A DNA stretch of 42,967 bases from Peribacillus butanolivorans (GCF_001273755.1 NZ_LGYA01000001.1:2909137-2952103); one strand, 5' to 3'; positions 23,902-32,788 are shown, counted from the first letter of the stretch. Made by a program: numbers and translations. Notes: generated by a model not told the origin, from the letters alone.

Positions 23902-24258
23902 TAAAAAATCATTTACTTCCTCATCAATTTCTTTCATAGCATGTTCGGCTATTTTAAGTTGTTCCTCGTATTCAGGGTATTCTAAAATTTCATGATAGAA
24001 AATATTGTAAATCTGTTTAGTAGATGTTTTAACATCCAATCCATGTTCAATATCCGTAAGTGTAAATTGCTTTTGAAACATATCAACAATCAATTCAAGT
24101 TGCATGTCTAAGGATTTTTCTTCTGTAATTTTCCCTTTAGAAACCTTGTTAAATAGATCAGCTACTTTTCTTTTGTAGATAAATGGTACAAATGTTTGTG
24201 TAAATGTTTTTTCCTCTAATTGTCCTGCTTCATTTTTTAACATTAATGTAAATTTCAT
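23875..24258 (-). CDS. Tail assembly chaperone G
   Basis: 127 residues, helical: KFTLMLKNEAGQLEEKTFTQ then FVPFIYKRKVADLFNKVSKG. It resembles the phage tail assembly chaperones of the Bacillus/lactococcal siphovirus type that coat the tape measure. Start chosen at 24258 because GAGGAGAAAATTAAA lies just upstream; the longer frame to 24297 passes through a terminator's T-run. A slippery TTTTTTA near the end (codons GAT TTT TTA), followed by a 6-bp hairpin, allows the -1 shift into the T frame. Position between major tail protein and tape measure fits. Confidence 0.85.
   Translation of the reverse strand: MKFTLMLKNEAGQLEEKTFTQTFVPFIYKRKVADLFNKVSKGKITEEKSLDMQLELIVDMFQKQFTLTDIEHGLDVKTSTKQIYNIFYHEILEYPEYEEQLKIAEHAMKEIDEEVNDFLAEAPQTVE
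23878..23908 (-). other. Programmed -1 frameshift signal (TTTTTTA plus stem-loop)
   Basis: The heptamer T-TTT-TTA (23902-23908) is in the correct zero frame (GAT TTT TTA). Seven bases later CTCCAC (23889-23894) pairs with GTGGAG (23878-23883) around AGACA. Slip and hairpin together are the standard -1 frameshift signal. Confidence 0.85.
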
Positions 24259-24295
24259 TTTAATTTTCTCCTCTTTTTTGGGTTTAGTTTTAATC

Positions 24296-24326
24296 AAAAA
24301 AAGACACTGCGTTAACAGTGCCCCAA
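24296..24326 (-). terminator. Terminator after the major tail protein gene
   Basis: On the minus strand GGCACTG and CAGTGTC pair around TTAACG and are followed by seven T. It separates the abundant tail tube gene from the chaperones, so part of the transcripts would stop here. Confidence 0.75.
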
Positions 24327-24353
24327 TGTTTTTTATATAATTTTACTCGTTAA

Positions 24354-24920
24354 TTAAGGTGCTACTACTGTAGTTGGTACTGCATCAAAGAAAGTATCTG
24401 CGTCAATATAAGTTTCTTCCATTGTGTCTGCTTCTCTCATGAAAGAACCATCACTTTCACGAGTAATAAATGTTGCATCAAGTGAAGTTGTTTTGAATTC
24501 TACTCCTTCTGCTTTAGTAGTTCCTTCTGAGTTCGGTATTCTAAATTTACCTTTAAGCAACCAAGTATGAATCTCAGTACCATCTCCTCTTGTAAACTTG
24601 TATCCAACTGCCACGTATGGTGCTTTCGCAGTTGTTTTGTAATCTGTAACACCTTTGTCTACTGATAATCCTAAAAGTTCTCTCTTTACTGCTGGATCAA
24701 GACCCGGAACTTCTAAGTTAAGAGTAGTTTCACCAGTTGCAGTATCTGTATCATACGGCATGTTGTTTGCATACTGTGTTGCTGAATCTGATGCTGTTTC
24801 TACTGCTACTTGAATTGCTGGTGCTAATTCTTTTACTGTTCCATAAGTTGTTCCTGTTTTTGAATCCTCAATTATTAATGCGTATACGATATCTTGTACT
24901 CCATTTACTGATTTTGCCAT
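24354..24920 (-). CDS. Major tail (tube) protein
   Basis: 188 residues, mainly beta: MAKSVNGVQDIVYALIIEDS, YGTVKELAPAIQVAVET, GETTLNLEVPGLDPAVKREL and KAPYVAVGYKFTRGDGTE match the phi13/TP901-1-type major tail proteins. The tail tube is built from hexameric rings of this protein. A good GGAGGAAAACAATA site precedes the ATG. Downstream is a terminator, upstream the head-tail connector genes. No C-terminal Ig-like domain is present. Confidence 0.9.
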   Translation of the reverse strand: MAKSVNGVQDIVYALIIEDSKTGTTYGTVKELAPAIQVAVETASDSATQYANNMPYDTDTATGETTLNLEVPGLDPAVKRELLGLSVDKGVTDYKTTAKAPYVAVGYKFTRGDGTEIHTWLLKGKFRIPNSEGTTKAEGVEFKTTSLDATFITRESDGSFMREADTMEETYIDADTFFDAVPTTVVAP

Positions 24921-24959
24921 TATTGTTTTCCTCCTGTACCCGTTTTGGGTGTTTTAGTT

Positions 24960-25331
24960 TTATAGTTTTACTTGCCCTTTGTACCTAAATATTTTTCTAA
25001 TTGAATCTGTATCAGACTCATAATCAGAAGTTACACTCATTCTAATTAATTGGAGTGCCTTCATTTTTTGATCAATTAAATTTTGTAATTCTGTTGGGTC
25101 TCCTTTTACCCATAGGTCAATTTGAATTGGTATTTCTGAAATAGTTGGTTTATTATCTGCATAATTTCTATCATAGTTATCAATCTCAATAACTCGAATA
25201 ATCGGATACTCTAATTCTTGACCGTCATCTGGCATTGGCACAACCCATCTGTGGATATTTCCTTTAGTCAATGTAGCGATTTGTTCATCATTCAACAATG
25301 CTCTCATGACAGGGACTTCTAAATCTTTCAT
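24960..25331 (-). CDS. Tail terminator / tail completion protein
   Basis: 123 residues beginning MKDLEVPVMRALLNDEQIAT. The alpha-beta pattern with PIIRVIEIDNY and IPIQIDLWVKGDPTELQNLI is that of the gp17/DUF3168-like tail terminators that cap the tube before head attachment. It overlaps the upstream HK97-gp10-like gene by four bases. The assignment follows the motif pattern and its fixed position just before the major tail gene. Confidence 0.8.
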   Translation of the reverse strand: MKDLEVPVMRALLNDEQIATLTKGNIHRWVVPMPDDGQELEYPIIRVIEIDNYDRNYADNKPTISEIPIQIDLWVKGDPTELQNLIDQKMKALQLIRMSVTSDYESDTDSIRKIFRYKGQVKL

Positions 25332-25729
25332 AGTCCTAACCCCTTTTGCATTACTTCCTTCATTCTCTGTTTTACCTTAGTCTTAGATGCTTGAAGTGTC
25401 TTCTGTACTGGTGCTCGTGGAGACATAAACATTGTTCCATTCTCAATGATGTGTAATTTCCAACCTACAGTCCCTTCCCCTTTATTTGAGCCTACTTGAA
25501 CGTGTGGAATACCGCCTGTGCGTTTGATATCAGTTACAATAATTGCATCCTGTAAATGCTCATGGTTAATGTCTGTTCTCGGTATCGCCTGTTCTAATTC
25601 CTCTTTAAATACTTCGCCACCAGCCCTAATTGCTTCATTTCTAACCCTTGCACCCTTACGACCAAGTTCTTCTATCTTTTTAATTATTTGTTCATAACCT
25701 TTTACATCAAAACTCACTGTATTACTCAT
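25328..25729 (-). CDS. HK97 gp10-like head-tail joining protein
   Basis: 133 residues; typical gp10 layout: FDVKGYEQIIKKIEELGRKG, RNEAIRAGGEVFKEELEQAI PR, and the C-terminal APVQKTLQASKTKVKQRMKE helix. Works at the neck in head-tail joining. One-base overlap with the previous stop codon and four-base overlap with the next gene show tight coupling. Confidence 0.85.
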   Translation of the reverse strand: MSNTVSFDVKGYEQIIKKIEELGRKGARVRNEAIRAGGEVFKEELEQAIPRTDINHEHLQDAIIVTDIKRTGGIPHVQVGSNKGEGTVGWKLHIIENGTMFMSPRAPVQKTLQASKTKVKQRMKEVMQKGLGL

Positions 25730-26049
25730 TACTTAACATCCTTGCAACGTAATATCATTTCATTTTTCAACCTAGTGCTATCCTCAGTGAAAAGAATCTG
25801 ATACTCAGCACCCTTGTACTTCACAATCATTCCAGATTTAATGCCTTTTTTAGAACGAATCCTAAAGCTAATTGTGTATTCCGTTTGTGGGACTGGTTGA
25901 TTACTTATAGTCCTTGTAATTGGATTAAGCTTTTCTGACATTGTGGAATACTTTTTAACCCATGTTTTCTTAGGAAGAAACGTTATTGGGTCTTTAATAT
26001 TCTCGTATCCACCTATCTCAATTCGTGTATCCATTCTTCCAGCATTCAT
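25729..26049 (-). CDS. Head closure protein (SPP1 gp16-like head-tail adaptor)
   Basis: 106 residues: MNAGRMDTRIEIGGYE opening, TEYTISFRIRSKKGIKSGMI VKYKG and YQILF. This is the Phage_H_T_join fold of head-closure proteins that stop DNA leaking from the portal. It lies in the conserved order between the gp6-like connector and gp10-like protein, with four-base overlaps at both ends. Confidence 0.85.
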   Translation of the reverse strand: MNAGRMDTRIEIGGYENIKDPITFLPKKTWVKKYSTMSEKLNPITRTISNQPVPQTEYTISFRIRSKKGIKSGMIVKYKGAEYQILFTEDSTRLKNEMILRCKDVK

Positions 26050-26366
26050 AGCGGTCCATCCGAGTCAGAACGATAACAATTTCTAAGTTGATTTAATACA
26101 GATTGAAGTGAATGAGGTAGTTGATTCACGTTTTGATAGGTTACAGGATTTCTATTTTCATAAAAATGAGTGGTAAATAACATTACTGCTAAAAATTCAA
26201 TCTTCCTGTCTTCTCGATATGTAATCTTGTATCTTGATGCATTATAAATGTATTCCTCTGATTGAAGAATCAAGAGGGACAACTGTAAGTCGTCCTCTGT
26301 ATCCTCTTCATCTAGTCTTAAATAACCTTTAACATACTTGAGTGCATCTTCATTTACTTCTAACAA
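26046..26366 (-). CDS. Head-tail connector (HK97 gp6-like adaptor)
   Basis: 106 residues, all helical: DALKYVKGYLRLDEEDTEDD, LLILQSEEYIYNAS and VMLFTTHFYENRNPV are the hallmarks of the Phage_connect_1/gp6-like family that binds under the portal. AAAGGTGAG precedes the start. It follows the major capsid gene directly. Confidence 0.87.
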   Translation of the reverse strand: MLEVNEDALKYVKGYLRLDEEDTEDDLQLSLLILQSEEYIYNASRYKITYREDRKIEFLAVMLFTTHFYENRNPVTYQNVNQLPHSLQSVLNQLRNCYRSDSDGPL

Positions 26367-26385
26367 GGTTGCTCACCTTTCTTTC

Positions 26386-27579
26386 TTAGCTAAGTTTAGC
26401 CATAGCGATTGTAACCGCATCTTCTTTAACGATACGACCATCAAAACGGAATACGCCTTTAGCTTCAGTTGTATCTGATCTCCATGTTCCGCCACCAATT
26501 TGTGTAGACTCTACGCTCATTTGTTTACGGTCAAACATTGTGTAAAGTGCTTCCAAGTCACCAATGATGAATGGAGTCTTTTGGTCAACGCCTGCTCCTA
26601 CGTTTGGTAAGAAGTCTTTAGGTACTTTAACAATCTCTCTACCTAGGAAAACATGACCTGAACGTTTAGTTGCATCTGGTTGTAGTAAAGCTTTACCAGT
26701 ATTATCAGTCAAACCATCAAGGTGATTGTATCCATCAGCATTAGTCATGATTACAACCGCTTCATCAGATAGTTGCTCTAATTCAACATTAAGGATTGTT
26801 TTGAATTTCTTAACTACACTTGCATCAGTACCAGAAAAGTCAAAATCATTTTTAACTAGGTCTTCAGAAGTCATGATACCTTGTGCAGCTTTCGTGCCTG
26901 AACCATTGAATACTTGGTAGTTGTAAGTGTTAAGCTCATTGTCAGCCATCCAACGAATGATGAAAGCCAAGATTGCTTCATCAGAATCTTCAAGCAATTC
27001 ATTAGTCAATGGAATAAATCCAGCGTATTTACGTACTTGATATTCGAATGTACCGAATTCTGGTTCATGTAGTGCTTGGATTTGTGCACCTTCATCTAGA
27101 GAAGCGAAACCTACTGCTTGTGGTTTGTTTGCTTGGATTGCACGAGAACCTTTAAGTGTAGTTACAGGCTCAACATTGATGTATTTACGAATATCAAAAG
27201 TATTACGTTGAAGCTCAATGATTTTTGTAGAAACATCATCAGGTACAGTAACTCCACCTTTTTCTTTCAAGCCTTCTTGCATTTGGTTCTTCATTTCAGT
27301 CATTTCATTTGCTGTAAGTTCTTTACCGACAATTGCTTTTGCGAAAATAGTTGAAAGGCTTAATTTTTCCTCGTTGTTAGCATTTGCTTTAATTTCATTT
27401 GTCATTTCCATCTTAGTCTCCTCGAATAGTGATTTTGCGATTTCAAAGTCTTCTTCCATATTTTTAACTTCTACTGTAACTGCTTTTGCTTCTACTTTCT
27501 TACCGTCTTTCAGTAATGCACGACCTTCTTCTTTTTTAACTTTAATTGCGTCCATCATTTCTAATAATTCTTTATTCAT
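26386..27579 (-). CDS. Major capsid protein, HK97 fold
   Basis: 397 residues. The N-terminal 110 residues are a charged coiled-coil scaffold-like delta domain (MNKELLEMMDAIKVKKEEGR) removed by the prohead protease. The HK97 core starts near residue 120: VPDDVSTKIIELQRNTFDIR, then VTTLKGSRAIQ, SDEAILAFIIRWMADNELNT, and the end KGVFRFDGRIVKEDAVTIAM. GGAGGAAATAAAA precedes the start. A weak hairpin lies between this gene and the protease gene upstream. Confidence 0.93.
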   Translation of the reverse strand: MNKELLEMMDAIKVKKEEGRALLKDGKKVEAKAVTVEVKNMEEDFEIAKSLFEETKMEMTNEIKANANNEEKLSLSTIFAKAIVGKELTANEMTEMKNQMQEGLKEKGGVTVPDDVSTKIIELQRNTFDIRKYINVEPVTTLKGSRAIQANKPQAVGFASLDEGAQIQALHEPEFGTFEYQVRKYAGFIPLTNELLEDSDEAILAFIIRWMADNELNTYNYQVFNGSGTKAAQGIMTSEDLVKNDFDFSGTDASVVKKFKTILNVELEQLSDEAVVIMTNADGYNHLDGLTDNTGKALLQPDATKRSGHVFLGREIVKVPKDFLPNVGAGVDQKTPFIIGDLEALYTMFDRKQMSVESTQIGGGTWRSDTTEAKGVFRFDGRIVKEDAVTIAMAKLS

Positions 27580-27620
27580 TTTTATTTCCTCCAGTTTTTT
27601 GTTTGTTTGATTTTTTACAT

Positions 27621-27643
27621 AAAAAAAGACCTATAATAAGTCT
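27621..27643 (-). terminator. Weak hairpin after the prohead protease gene
   Basis: On the minus strand AGACTT and AGGTCT pair imperfectly (one mismatch) around ATTAT and are followed by seven T. It may reduce readthrough or be a processing site. Confidence 0.35.
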
Positions 27644-28374
27644 AGTTCCAAGGCTAATAGTTCTAATTCTTCATCAATACTGTTTTCTACATTGTCAATT
27701 ACAGGTATAGTTTCAACCTTTTGTTCTTCAACTTTCTTTTCCATTAAATTCTTCGGTGTATTTTTATATCCGTCTAAATACTTAGAAGCACTTGCAGCCA
27801 TTTTATTTTCTTCTGCTACTTCAACATTGAAATACTCTGAAGCTACACTACCATTCATCCAAGTTTCAGCGTGAACCATTTCCTTAATTGTTTCAATATC
27901 TACGCCTTCCTTAAGATTATCTTGATAAATTTTCAAAATACCTTCTTCCATTACATCTAAATCGTCAGCCATTTTTCTCAAATCTTTAGCATTTCCTTGT
28001 GCTCCAACCCAAGGGGAATGAATCATTAGGAAAGCATTACTTGGGATAATTAACTTATCTGCCGCCATTGCGATAACACTTGCAATAGAAGCCGCTAATC
28101 CATCTACATGAACAGTCTTATATGCCTTGTGTCGTTTTAACATGTTGTAAATTGCTATACCTGCAAAAACGCTACCTCCACCAGAATTTATGTAAATGTT
28201 TAAATTAGGTTTGTCTTTAACTTCATCTAAGAAGTTCTTAATATTGTCTGGATACTGGTCAGTTTGTTCCCATGCACCCCATTCAGAAGATACAATATCC
28301 CCATAAAAATACAGGTCTGCTGATTCCTCTGTTTTATTCTTGATCTCCATCCAACTCTTCGTCAATCTTGCCAC
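27631..28374 (-). CDS. Head maturation protease, ClpP-related
   Basis: 247 residues. The ClpP/crotonase-like core: IYINSGGGSVFAGIAIYNML, then HVDGLAASIASVIAMAADK with the serine nucleophile near Ser96, and FLMIHSPWVG with His119. It cleaves the capsid delta domain and scaffold. The C-terminal 60 residues are acidic and disordered-looking. It overlaps the portal gene by 13 bases. Its place between portal and capsid is standard for HK97-like phages. Confidence 0.92.
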   Translation of the reverse strand: MARLTKSWMEIKNKTEESADLYFYGDIVSSEWGAWEQTDQYPDNIKNFLDEVKDKPNLNIYINSGGGSVFAGIAIYNMLKRHKAYKTVHVDGLAASIASVIAMAADKLIIPSNAFLMIHSPWVGAQGNAKDLRKMADDLDVMEEGILKIYQDNLKEGVDIETIKEMVHAETWMNGSVASEYFNVEVAEENKMAASASKYLDGYKNTPKNLMEKKVEEQKVETIPVIDNVENSIDEELELLALELDLL

Positions 28375-29648
28375 CCCCCCTTCGAAGTTTGTGTAGTCAC
28401 GCTAGGTTTCTCAATATCATTAACCCTTACATTTGCAGAGTTAGTAAGTAATTCATCTGCATTTCCGCCTCTTGAAGCATATCCAAGTGCGTCTCTAGAT
28501 TCATCAGGTGCTAAAATACCTGAACCTGTAAGTTTAACTAATCCATTCACCTGTTTCTCATAATCAGCTCTTAGAATGACATTAGGGTTAAATTCAAACT
28601 TATAACCTGCATCAACCTCTCTTTCCAACAAAAGTTTGTAAGAAATCTCTTCCTCATATGCTTTTAAGATAGGAAGTAGTGTGTTTACATAGAAATCAAG
28701 TTGCTGTGTTTCCACATTTGCGTAATTTCCCTTATCGTAATCGTTTATGAAACTAGGCTTAATACCAAAAGCTGATGCAATTTGTAAGGCTGTATACTTT
28801 GAAATCTGTAAAAATTGAGCATCTACCATTGTCATGTTCATTGTTTTTAAATCAAACCCCGGTGGAACAACTGGTATTTTCCCTGCGTTGCTTACTCCTC
28901 CTGCATATTTTTCCATATCTTGTGCAAAACCTTGTGCATCTTCTTCACTGATTTGCATACTATCGCTATAAGCCAAATACGCTTTGCCTAACAATCCTGT
29001 TTTGTAATAGTTGTTTAAATAGTCAATACTCCTATTGCCATTGTCAACGTAGGTACTAAGAATTTGTTGCATAGATAATCCAGAAAAGCCATCAAATGAA
29101 ACCGATGTTTTGAAATGTAGAACTTCATCACTGTGGAATTTATATAGGTTTCCAGTCTGTTTATCTTGATAGTGATACCAAATAGCATTCGATTGCTCAA
29201 ATATTCCACTTTGATTAATCTTCATTTCTACATCACTACTAGGCAACACCCATAAATGTTTCAAGCTTCCATTTGGATTACGTTGAATACGTGCATATGC
29301 ATTTCCATAATGATTCCTATTCATCTCTATTGCTGCCCAAAATGTTGAAGATGAGGTATAAGGATTAGGCTTACGTAAAACTTTAATTGCTGCATGTTCA
29401 GTTACTTTCATTAATCCACTATCTGTATTTTGATACATCTTTAGTGGAAGCTTGGCTAAAGTCTCTGATAAAATCCTAAGACAGTTATAATAAGTAATTT
29501 CACTCATACTATCTCCAGAAGCACTTCTTCCTTCAAGTAAGAAATTTATAAAATCTGGACTATCTAGTGACAAGTTTGTTTGTGATTTTACGTCACCCAC
29601 TTTCGTTATGGATTTTACCTTATGCATTAATAAATCTTTAAATTTCAC
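28362..29648 (-). CDS. Portal protein, HK97 family
   Basis: 428 residues forming the dodecameric DNA gate. Motifs: SEITYYNCLRILSETLAKLP, VLRKPNPYTSSSTFWAAIEM, GNAYARIQRNPNGSLKHLWV, GLSMQQILSTYV and the C-terminal wing GSGILAPDESRDALGY. I chose the GTG at 29648 because GGGGGGTGA lies seven bases upstream; the longer frame from 29672 covers that ribosome site. It follows the large terminase. Confidence 0.92.
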   Translation of the reverse strand: MKFKDLLMHKVKSITKVGDVKSQTNLSLDSPDFINFLLEGRSASGDSMSEITYYNCLRILSETLAKLPLKMYQNTDSGLMKVTEHAAIKVLRKPNPYTSSSTFWAAIEMNRNHYGNAYARIQRNPNGSLKHLWVLPSSDVEMKINQSGIFEQSNAIWYHYQDKQTGNLYKFHSDEVLHFKTSVSFDGFSGLSMQQILSTYVDNGNRSIDYLNNYYKTGLLGKAYLAYSDSMQISEEDAQGFAQDMEKYAGGVSNAGKIPVVPPGFDLKTMNMTMVDAQFLQISKYTALQIASAFGIKPSFINDYDKGNYANVETQQLDFYVNTLLPILKAYEEEISYKLLLEREVDAGYKFEFNPNVILRADYEKQVNGLVKLTGSGILAPDESRDALGYASRGGNADELLTNSANVRVNDIEKPSVTTQTSKGGWQD

Positions 29649-29675
29649 TCTCAATTCACCCCCCTTCGTCACCTT

Positions 29676-31400
29676 TTATCCCCAACCTAAATTCTTTCTT
29701 GCCTCTTTACCTGTGATTCTTGAAAAATCAAATTTAACTTTCATACTCTGTGTCCATGCATCAATGATTGCATCCACTGGATCTATTCGTTTCCGCATTA
29801 GGTTTTTATCAATTTTGATTTCACCATATGAATTAGAAACTGTTTCAGCATTTGCAACTGACCAAGAAAGTAAAGCACTCTTCTTGTTATACAGTACATT
29901 TCCTGCTTCAACTTCTAATTTAAAGTCACAAGTTGCATCATTTAATTCCTTATGAGACTGTGCAATTTGCATTACAGGTACACTTAACTCTTGTAAATCA
30001 TGTAAAAACGCTGATGCATTATGAGGGTCATAACAAATCATTCTAACTTTCAAGTTGTATTCCTTAATTGTCTTCTTTAAATATTGAAGAATGTACTTAT
30101 AATCCGTTTTAATCCCACCTAGAGTAGGTGTGGTAGTCATTAATCCATCCCTTACCCACATATCATAAGGTGCATTATCAGTCTTAATATGTTCTGCTAC
30201 ACGTTTTTCAGGTATAAAAGAATGTGAATGTACAAAATATTTCTTAACACCATCAGCCTTGTGCGGTATAACGTAACTCAAACTTGTTAAATCCCCACCA
30301 GAACTTAAATCCATCCCCACGAACGCCTCATATCCTTTAAAATCAGCAAGCGTTTTATCTGATTCACAATCTTTCCAATGTTGAAGATTCATATATTGAT
30401 TGTCTGTAAATTGCATCCATTCATTTAACCTTTTAGTTACAAAATCCCTGTAATTCTCTCCACCTGTTCTTTTTGCTTCATCTGCTGTATCTTCCATGAG
30501 TTTAATTCCTTCTGGAGTTTGACAAGTCAAAGGATTTGCCTTAACCCAATTGGAACTATCCCACTTATCATCATCTTCATCTAATTGAGCTATGTAAACA
30601 AACCTTGTTTCATTGGTTGCAACACCCTCAATAATGCTGATACAGTATTTATACATTTCATAACAAGGTGAATTTAAATCAAATCCTGCAGTTGTAATGA
30701 TACTAATTAGAGTTTCCTTCATGTTACCTGTTCCACCCTCTAAAATCTTGTACATTTCATTCGTTTTATGAAGGTGATATTCATCGACTATTCCTAAAAA
30801 TGGTCTAAATCCATCTATTTTTGTATCACGACTTAATGCAATAATCTTGGAATCAGTATTTAAACATTCAATTGTTCCAATGTATTCTTTGATTTTAAAC
30901 AGTTCTTCTAGTTCAGGGTCTGCCTTAATGAATTTAATCATCTCATCTACAACAATCATGGCCTGTTTCTTTTTTGTAGCAGAGCAATAAATTTGCGCAT
31001 GTTGATAATCAGTAAAGTTTCCAAAGTATGTTCCAAGTACACCATTCATTAAACTTTTTCCATTTTGTCTTCCAACCTGAACATAACTTGATCTGAACCT
31101 TCTGAATCCTGTATCCCTATGTTCCCATCCATTCAAATTTGAGAAGATAAAAGCTTGATAGGGTGCTAATTCTAATTGAAATTTATCTGTTCCTTCAGCA
31201 ATTAATAAGGTTTCAGCATAATCCAGTAATTCATTTGCCCTTTCTTCATTGAAAACATATGGGAAATCCTCACTTAATACTTTTAACTTTGACCTTTCTA
31301 AGTCATCCATGAACCTTTGACATGATAATTTTACGAGTCTTCCAGTTACCTCTCGACCTTCTAATACGTCTTGAGCATACTGTATTGCTCTTTGTGTCAC
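29676..31400 (-). CDS. Terminase large subunit (HK97/YmfN type)
   Basis: The packaging motor and nuclease, 574 residues. ATPase: Walker A GRQNGKS at 110-116, Walker B LGIVDE at 202-207 with EYHLH following, coupling motif IITTAG. RNase H-like nuclease: FVGMDLSSGGDLTSLSYV gives the first acid, and DPVDAIIDAWTQS near 545 the last. It overlaps the small subunit by four bases. HNH gene, P27-type small subunit and this large subunit together suggest cos packaging. Confidence 0.95.
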   Translation of the reverse strand: MTQRAIQYAQDVLEGREVTGRLVKLSCQRFMDDLERSKLKVLSEDFPYVFNEERANELLDYAETLLIAEGTDKFQLELAPYQAFIFSNLNGWEHRDTGFRRFRSSYVQVGRQNGKSLMNGVLGTYFGNFTDYQHAQIYCSATKKKQAMIVVDEMIKFIKADPELEELFKIKEYIGTIECLNTDSKIIALSRDTKIDGFRPFLGIVDEYHLHKTNEMYKILEGGTGNMKETLISIITTAGFDLNSPCYEMYKYCISIIEGVATNETRFVYIAQLDEDDDKWDSSNWVKANPLTCQTPEGIKLMEDTADEAKRTGGENYRDFVTKRLNEWMQFTDNQYMNLQHWKDCESDKTLADFKGYEAFVGMDLSSGGDLTSLSYVIPHKADGVKKYFVHSHSFIPEKRVAEHIKTDNAPYDMWVRDGLMTTTPTLGGIKTDYKYILQYLKKTIKEYNLKVRMICYDPHNASAFLHDLQELSVPVMQIAQSHKELNDATCDFKLEVEAGNVLYNKKSALLSWSVANAETVSNSYGEIKIDKNLMRKRIDPVDAIIDAWTQSMKVKFDFSRITGKEARKNLGWG

Positions 31401-31888
31401 TTCTTACCACCGCCAAACTTGCTAAACTTATTTTCCTTTTTAGCTTCTGGAGCTTTAGGAAGAATAATTTTACATCGTGAGGAGATAGTCATTCCTAAAT
31501 CTTGTGCTGCTGAACGTGCTTGTTTGTACCAACGTTCTATACTTTTAGATAGCCTATCGTAATGTTCATTAGTGACATACTGACCATCTTCAAGTATTAT
31601 AGGTTTCATTTTCTTTAGTAATTTGTAACATTTTAACCATTCATCTTGTGCAATTAAGTATCTTGCTACTGCATCCACATCTAAATTTGACATGATTTCT
31701 ACACGTAATAGTTCACCAGTTAACTCAATGAATTCCTTTTTTAACTTAGCGGATAGATGAGTAGGCGGTATAATCTTGTCAGTATTATTCTTGATTTCCT
31801 GCTCTAATCTGCGTTCTTGTTCTTCTTTTGACATGTGAGAATTCCCGTTATGGACAATTAATTTAGTCGGTTGTCTTTGACCAGCCAT
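31397..31888 (-). CDS. Terminase small subunit, P27 family
   Basis: 163 residues. AGQRQPTKLIVHNGNSHMSK opening, IIPPTHLSAKLKKEFIELTG, DVDAVARYLIAQDEWLKCYK and the C-terminal AQDLGMTISSRCKI are characteristic of the P27 family, which recognises the packaging site. GAAAGGTAGGTGAG precedes the ATG. The likely cos region lies just upstream. Confidence 0.92.
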   Translation of the reverse strand: MAGQRQPTKLIVHNGNSHMSKEEQERRLEQEIKNNTDKIIPPTHLSAKLKKEFIELTGELLRVEIMSNLDVDAVARYLIAQDEWLKCYKLLKKMKPIILEDGQYVTNEHYDRLSKSIERWYKQARSAAQDLGMTISSRCKIILPKAPEAKKENKFSKFGGGKK

Positions 31889-31940
31889 TATCTACTCACC
31901 TACCTTTCTGTTAAATTTGGATCAAGTCAAAAATATATGT

Positions 31941-31985
31941 CGTGAGGGGATTTTGCTACGAATGGGGGATGCGGGGGTGTTTTTC
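31941..31985. other. Candidate cos site
   Basis: In the gap between HNH and terS genes the plus strand reads GTCGTGAGGGG and then AATGGGGGATGCGGGGGTGT. This G-rich block is strikingly unlike its AT-rich surroundings. Cos sites of HNH-encoding Gram-positive phages lie in this position. The exact cut is not visible. Confidence 0.45.
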
Positions 31986-32003
31986 CTTTTTCTAAATAGT
32001 TTT

Positions 32004-32441
32004 TTACCCCCTCCCTACCCCTTTGACAATCATTTCCCTCAACTCTTTTTGTAATTTTACTTTTTCCACATAGTTTCTATCATAGGTTGCATGAATTTGT
32101 TGGTGACATGAACGACACACGCTTATCAAATTATCAGGACTGTAAACAAATTCCATATTCGTATCTTCATCAACAGGAATAATATGATGAACAGTATGCA
32201 TTGACTTAACCTTTGGCATATTGAAACACACTAAGCACATGTACATGTCTCTTGCCTTAACCTTATGTCTCACATCACGCCATCTCATACTCTGATACAC
32301 ATTAGCTGACTCCTTGTTCCTTCTTATCTTGTCATAGATCGTATGCCTTGCCTTACTCCTGTCACTACATCCCTCACACATTGCCCCATTACCCTGCTCT
32401 ATTACTTCACCACACTTACTACATTGCTTAAGTAGTTGCAT
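32004..32441 (-). CDS. HNH endonuclease (packaging associated)
   Basis: 145 residues: N-terminal zinc ribbon (CSKCG and CEGC), then HNH core with CLVC, the HHIIPVDEDTNMEF motif (catalytic His), DNLISVCRSCHQQIH. In HK97-like phages an HNH protein beside the terminase is needed for specific cos cleavage. It is the first gene of the morphogenetic block and directly precedes the candidate cos. Confidence 0.9.
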   Translation of the reverse strand: MQLLKQCSKCGEVIEQGNGAMCEGCSDRSKARHTIYDKIRRNKESANVYQSMRWRDVRHKVKARDMYMCLVCFNMPKVKSMHTVHHIIPVDEDTNMEFVYSPDNLISVCRSCHQQIHATYDRNYVEKVKLQKELREMIVKGVGRG

Positions 32442-32536
32442 ACCTTATCATCATCCCTATCATAACTACATAATTATATGCTTATATAAAGAATAGGACA
32501 CACTGTACTTACCAATGCATCCTCATATAATGTTAC

Positions 32537-32788
32537 TCATCTATTATAGATAGCCTTATCCTTTAGCTCATCAACACTGTGACTGTCTATATACTCCCGG
32601 CTATAGTAGTACCAATCCCCCTGCTTCTTAACAGCATAGTCCAGCTTACTAATCATAGCACTGTGTTTCTTAACTCCCTCTTCATCTTCATCCTTAATGA
32701 ATGGGTCATCATGCATATGGTTAGCCTTATACTCCTCAATACCTATGTATCCCTCATCGATCATGTCCAGCTGTTTATCTGTAATCAT
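32537..32788 (-). CDS. Hypothetical acidic protein, 83 aa
   Basis: Unknown family; very acidic, no membrane segment: starts MITDKQLDMIDEGYIGIEEY and ends with SREYIDSHSVDELKDKAIY. AAGGGAGAATAATAAGTA precedes the ATG. It lies upstream of the HNH gene and could be late-region regulatory or DNA-binding accessory; nothing indicates which. The 95-base gap after it and the 226-base gap before it contain no further gene that I can support. Confidence 0.6.
   Translation of the reverse strand: MITDKQLDMIDEGYIGIEEYKANHMHDDPFIKDEDEEGVKKHSAMISKLDYAVKKQGDWYYYSREYIDSHSVDELKDKAIYNR

Noticed and set aside
27218..27610. 130-codon plus-strand frame opposite the capsid gene
   Set aside because: Antisense of the charged coiled-coil region of the capsid protein; hydrophobic by reverse complementation only.
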